A DNA stretch of 64,000 bases from Bernardetia sp. ABR2-2B (GTDB lineage Bacteria > Bacteroidota > Bacteroidia > Cytophagales > Bernardetiaceae). Positions 62,915-64,000 of this stretch are shown one piece after another. Under the pieces are notes generated by a model, which was not told the origin of the DNA, made no database searches, and saw only the letters and a list, made by a program, of their open reading frames with translations. The translations under genes were made by a program, and so were the position numbers. Every line of letters starts with the position of its first letter. Position 1 is the first letter of the stretch. The stretch covers positions 953,001 to 1,017,000 of the forward strand of contig NZ_CP147020.1 in the NCBI RefSeq assembly GCF_037126435.1. Reading direction: 5' to 3'.

Positions 62915-63703
62915 CTAAAAACATTTCTTAAATTTTCTTTTCTCTTCCAATGCCTCTTTTATCCTTTTTTCAGTTTCGGCAATAAGCGAAGTAGAACTAT
63001 TTCCTTCTTCTAACCAAACTTTCATGTCAATTGGTTCTAATACTTTTAATTGAAAATTAATACCAAAAGGAATGGGTTTGAAATTGTAACGCTGCATTTT
63101 CCAAAAATTATCTATTACAACAGGCATAATAATAGGAGGATTTTTTGCCATAGCTTTAAACATCATCAAAAGACCTGCTGGTTTGAAGGGCAGCATATTG
63201 CCATCTTTTGAGCGTGTTCCTTCTGGAAAAATACAACCTGCATAATTATTTTCATTAATATAATTCGAAAATTTACTCATCGCAACAAGGGCTTGTCTTC
63301 TGTCTTTTCTATCAATCAGAACAGAACCTCCATGACGCAGATTATAAGAAATGGCAGGTGTTCCGTATTCTAATTCTTTTTTACTCACAAACTTTGGATG
63401 ATGTTTCCTAAATGTCCAAAGAATGGCAGGAACATCATAAATACTTTGATGATTCGAAACTACAATTATTGGTCTATCCGTTGGCAGATTGGGCTGTTTC
63501 ATCTTTGGAAGCCTTGCACCCAATGTATATAAGCCTTGCATGAGCCAAAAAGCCATATAATCTACACTTTTTTTATGTCCTTTGTATTTCCAAAGATTAA
63601 GTGAAACGACTTGTAAAACGTGAAAAATACAAAGTGTGCTATAAAAAACAACTATAAAAATAGGTGTAGTAAGCCAAGAGATAATTTTATGAAAAATATT
63701 CAT
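62915..63703 (-). CDS. plsC: 1-acyl-sn-glycerol-3-phosphate acyltransferase
   Basis: 262 residues from ATG 63703 (MNIFHKIISWLTTPIFIVVF); a 36-residue longer reading starting at 63811 is unlikely. TM helix about 9-28. HX4D motif NHQSIYDVPA with His and Asp, and FPEGTRSKDGNML (about 163-175). Makes phosphatidic acid by acylating lyso-PA at sn-2 at the inner membrane. An intrinsic terminator separates it from the gene upstream. Confidence 0.9.
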   Translation of the reverse strand: MNIFHKIISWLTTPIFIVVFYSTLCIFHVLQVVSLNLWKYKGHKKSVDYMAFWLMQGLYTLGARLPKMKQPNLPTDRPIIVVSNHQSIYDVPAILWTFRKHHPKFVSKKELEYGTPAISYNLRHGGSVLIDRKDRRQALVAMSKFSNYINENNYAGCIFPEGTRSKDGNMLPFKPAGLLMMFKAMAKNPPIIMPVVIDNFWKMQRYNFKPIPFGINFQLKVLEPIDMKVWLEEGNSSTSLIAETEKRIKEALEEKRKFKKCF

Positions 63704-63795
63704 GATAAATAATTTGTGTTCTATATTGTGTGTTTTGGTATTTTTGATGCAAAGTTGCTTATTTTTCATTGAAAAACACACCTTTTTTGAACTAA

Positions 63796-63836
63796 AAAAA
63801 TGCCACCCCAAAAATTAATTTTGAAATAGCATTTTT
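63796..63836 (-). terminator. Terminator-like hairpin between the imelysin-like gene and plsC
   Basis: AAAAATGC (63796-63803) / GCATTTTT (63829-63836), 25-base loop with AT-rich inner pairs. On the minus strand it lies 32 bases past the stop at 63868. Confidence 0.5.
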
Positions 63837-63867
63837 AAATTATTGATTTTAATGTCTTTTTTTGTGA

Positions 63868-64000
63868 TTAATCTCCATCGCCACTATCGTAGGTAATCGT
63901 AATTCCTAAAAGAGAAATCATTTCACTTTTGAAGAAACGAGTAAGTTTTTGCATTTCTGTCAAGACATTATTTATTGCTGTCGGATTTGAGTTAATTTGA
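63868..64000 (-). CDS. Imelysin-like protein, C-terminal fragment
   Basis: The gene extends beyond the right edge; 44 codons are visible before the TAA at 63868-63870. The tail reads MISLLGITITYDSGDGD, the LGxxxTYxDxDGD ending typical of imelysin (peptidase M75-like, IrpA) proteins. These are outer-membrane or periplasmic iron-linked proteins. The call is from this tail only. Confidence 0.6.
   Translation of the reverse strand, partial: QINSNPTAINNVLTEMQKLTRFFKSEMISLLGITITYDSGDGD

Overview
The window is a strongly AT-rich chromosomal segment of a Bacteroidota bacterium, most likely a marine or gliding Cytophagales member of the Bernardetia (formerly Flexibacter) type. That placement is inference. 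It rests on the lack of Shine-Dalgarno sequences, exact TAnnTTTG-type -7 boxes, 7TMR-DISM and Y_Y_Y/propeller sensor proteins, an HU-SPOR protein, and LipB, HemH and mevalonate genes of the Bacteroidota kind. No tRNA, 16S/23S rRNA, CRISPR array, prophage or recognisable defence system was seen.

Layout. 1-9.9 kb: a truncated secreted beta-helix-type protein, a TPR lipoprotein, two tandem SRP RNA genes each with its own promoter and terminator, a membrane metallophosphoesterase, a TMTC-like GT-C membrane protein with TPRs, an aldo/keto reductase, a ChlI/MoxR-like AAA+ ATPase and an unknown exported protein. 10-17 kb: a Cache-HAMP-SpoIIE phosphatase, an M24 peptidase, a TrpG/PabA amidotransferase whose TTG start abuts a 20-copy heptamer tandem repeat, LipB, and a PGI/PMI isomerase. 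17-33 kb: a surface-glycan island on the minus strand, read from wzt (33013) down to an aminotransferase (18203) with gaps of 0-50 bases, then a GT9 glycosyltransferase. It makes amino-dideoxy sugars (two DegT aminotransferases, one VioA-like), decorates them (NeuD-like acyltransferase, WbqC, three methyltransferase domains), polymerises them (three GT2 domains, one GT4, one GT9) and exports via a Wzt-type ATPase whose permease is not in the window. 33-41.6 kb, plus strand: an MsbA-like ABC exporter, diphosphomevalonate decarboxylase, a GHMP (mevalonate) kinase, two small unknowns, a UDP-glucuronate decarboxylase, a lipoprotein and PhoH.

41.7-48.2 kb: a 206-bp inverted-repeat element, a Bpt/Ate-like aminoacyltransferase relative, an ExbD/ExbB pair with an HU-SPOR protein upstream, a lipoprotein, a TonB-C-domain protein and a UbiA-like membrane protein that seems to lack a standard start codon. 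48.2-64 kb: a 7TMR-DISM SpoIIE phosphatase, one IS4-type insertion sequence, RlmF, an exported alpha/beta hydrolase, HemH, DeoC, a QueD/PTPS protein, a 1325-residue propeller-GAF-SpoIIE sensor, PlsC and the C-terminus of an imelysin-like protein.

The least expected structure is non-coding. Four copies of a ~37-base hairpin repeat all lie in the same orientation 20-61 bases upstream of a start codon (aldo/keto reductase, mvaD, rlmF, deoC). Further items are two SRP RNA genes with a covarying terminal helix, a heptamer minisatellite at a start codon, two MITE-like inverted-repeat elements and a pair of related ~100-bp elements. Three SpoIIE phosphatases with three different sensor modules share one linker-plus-catalytic core, so several inputs may feed one phospho-switch.
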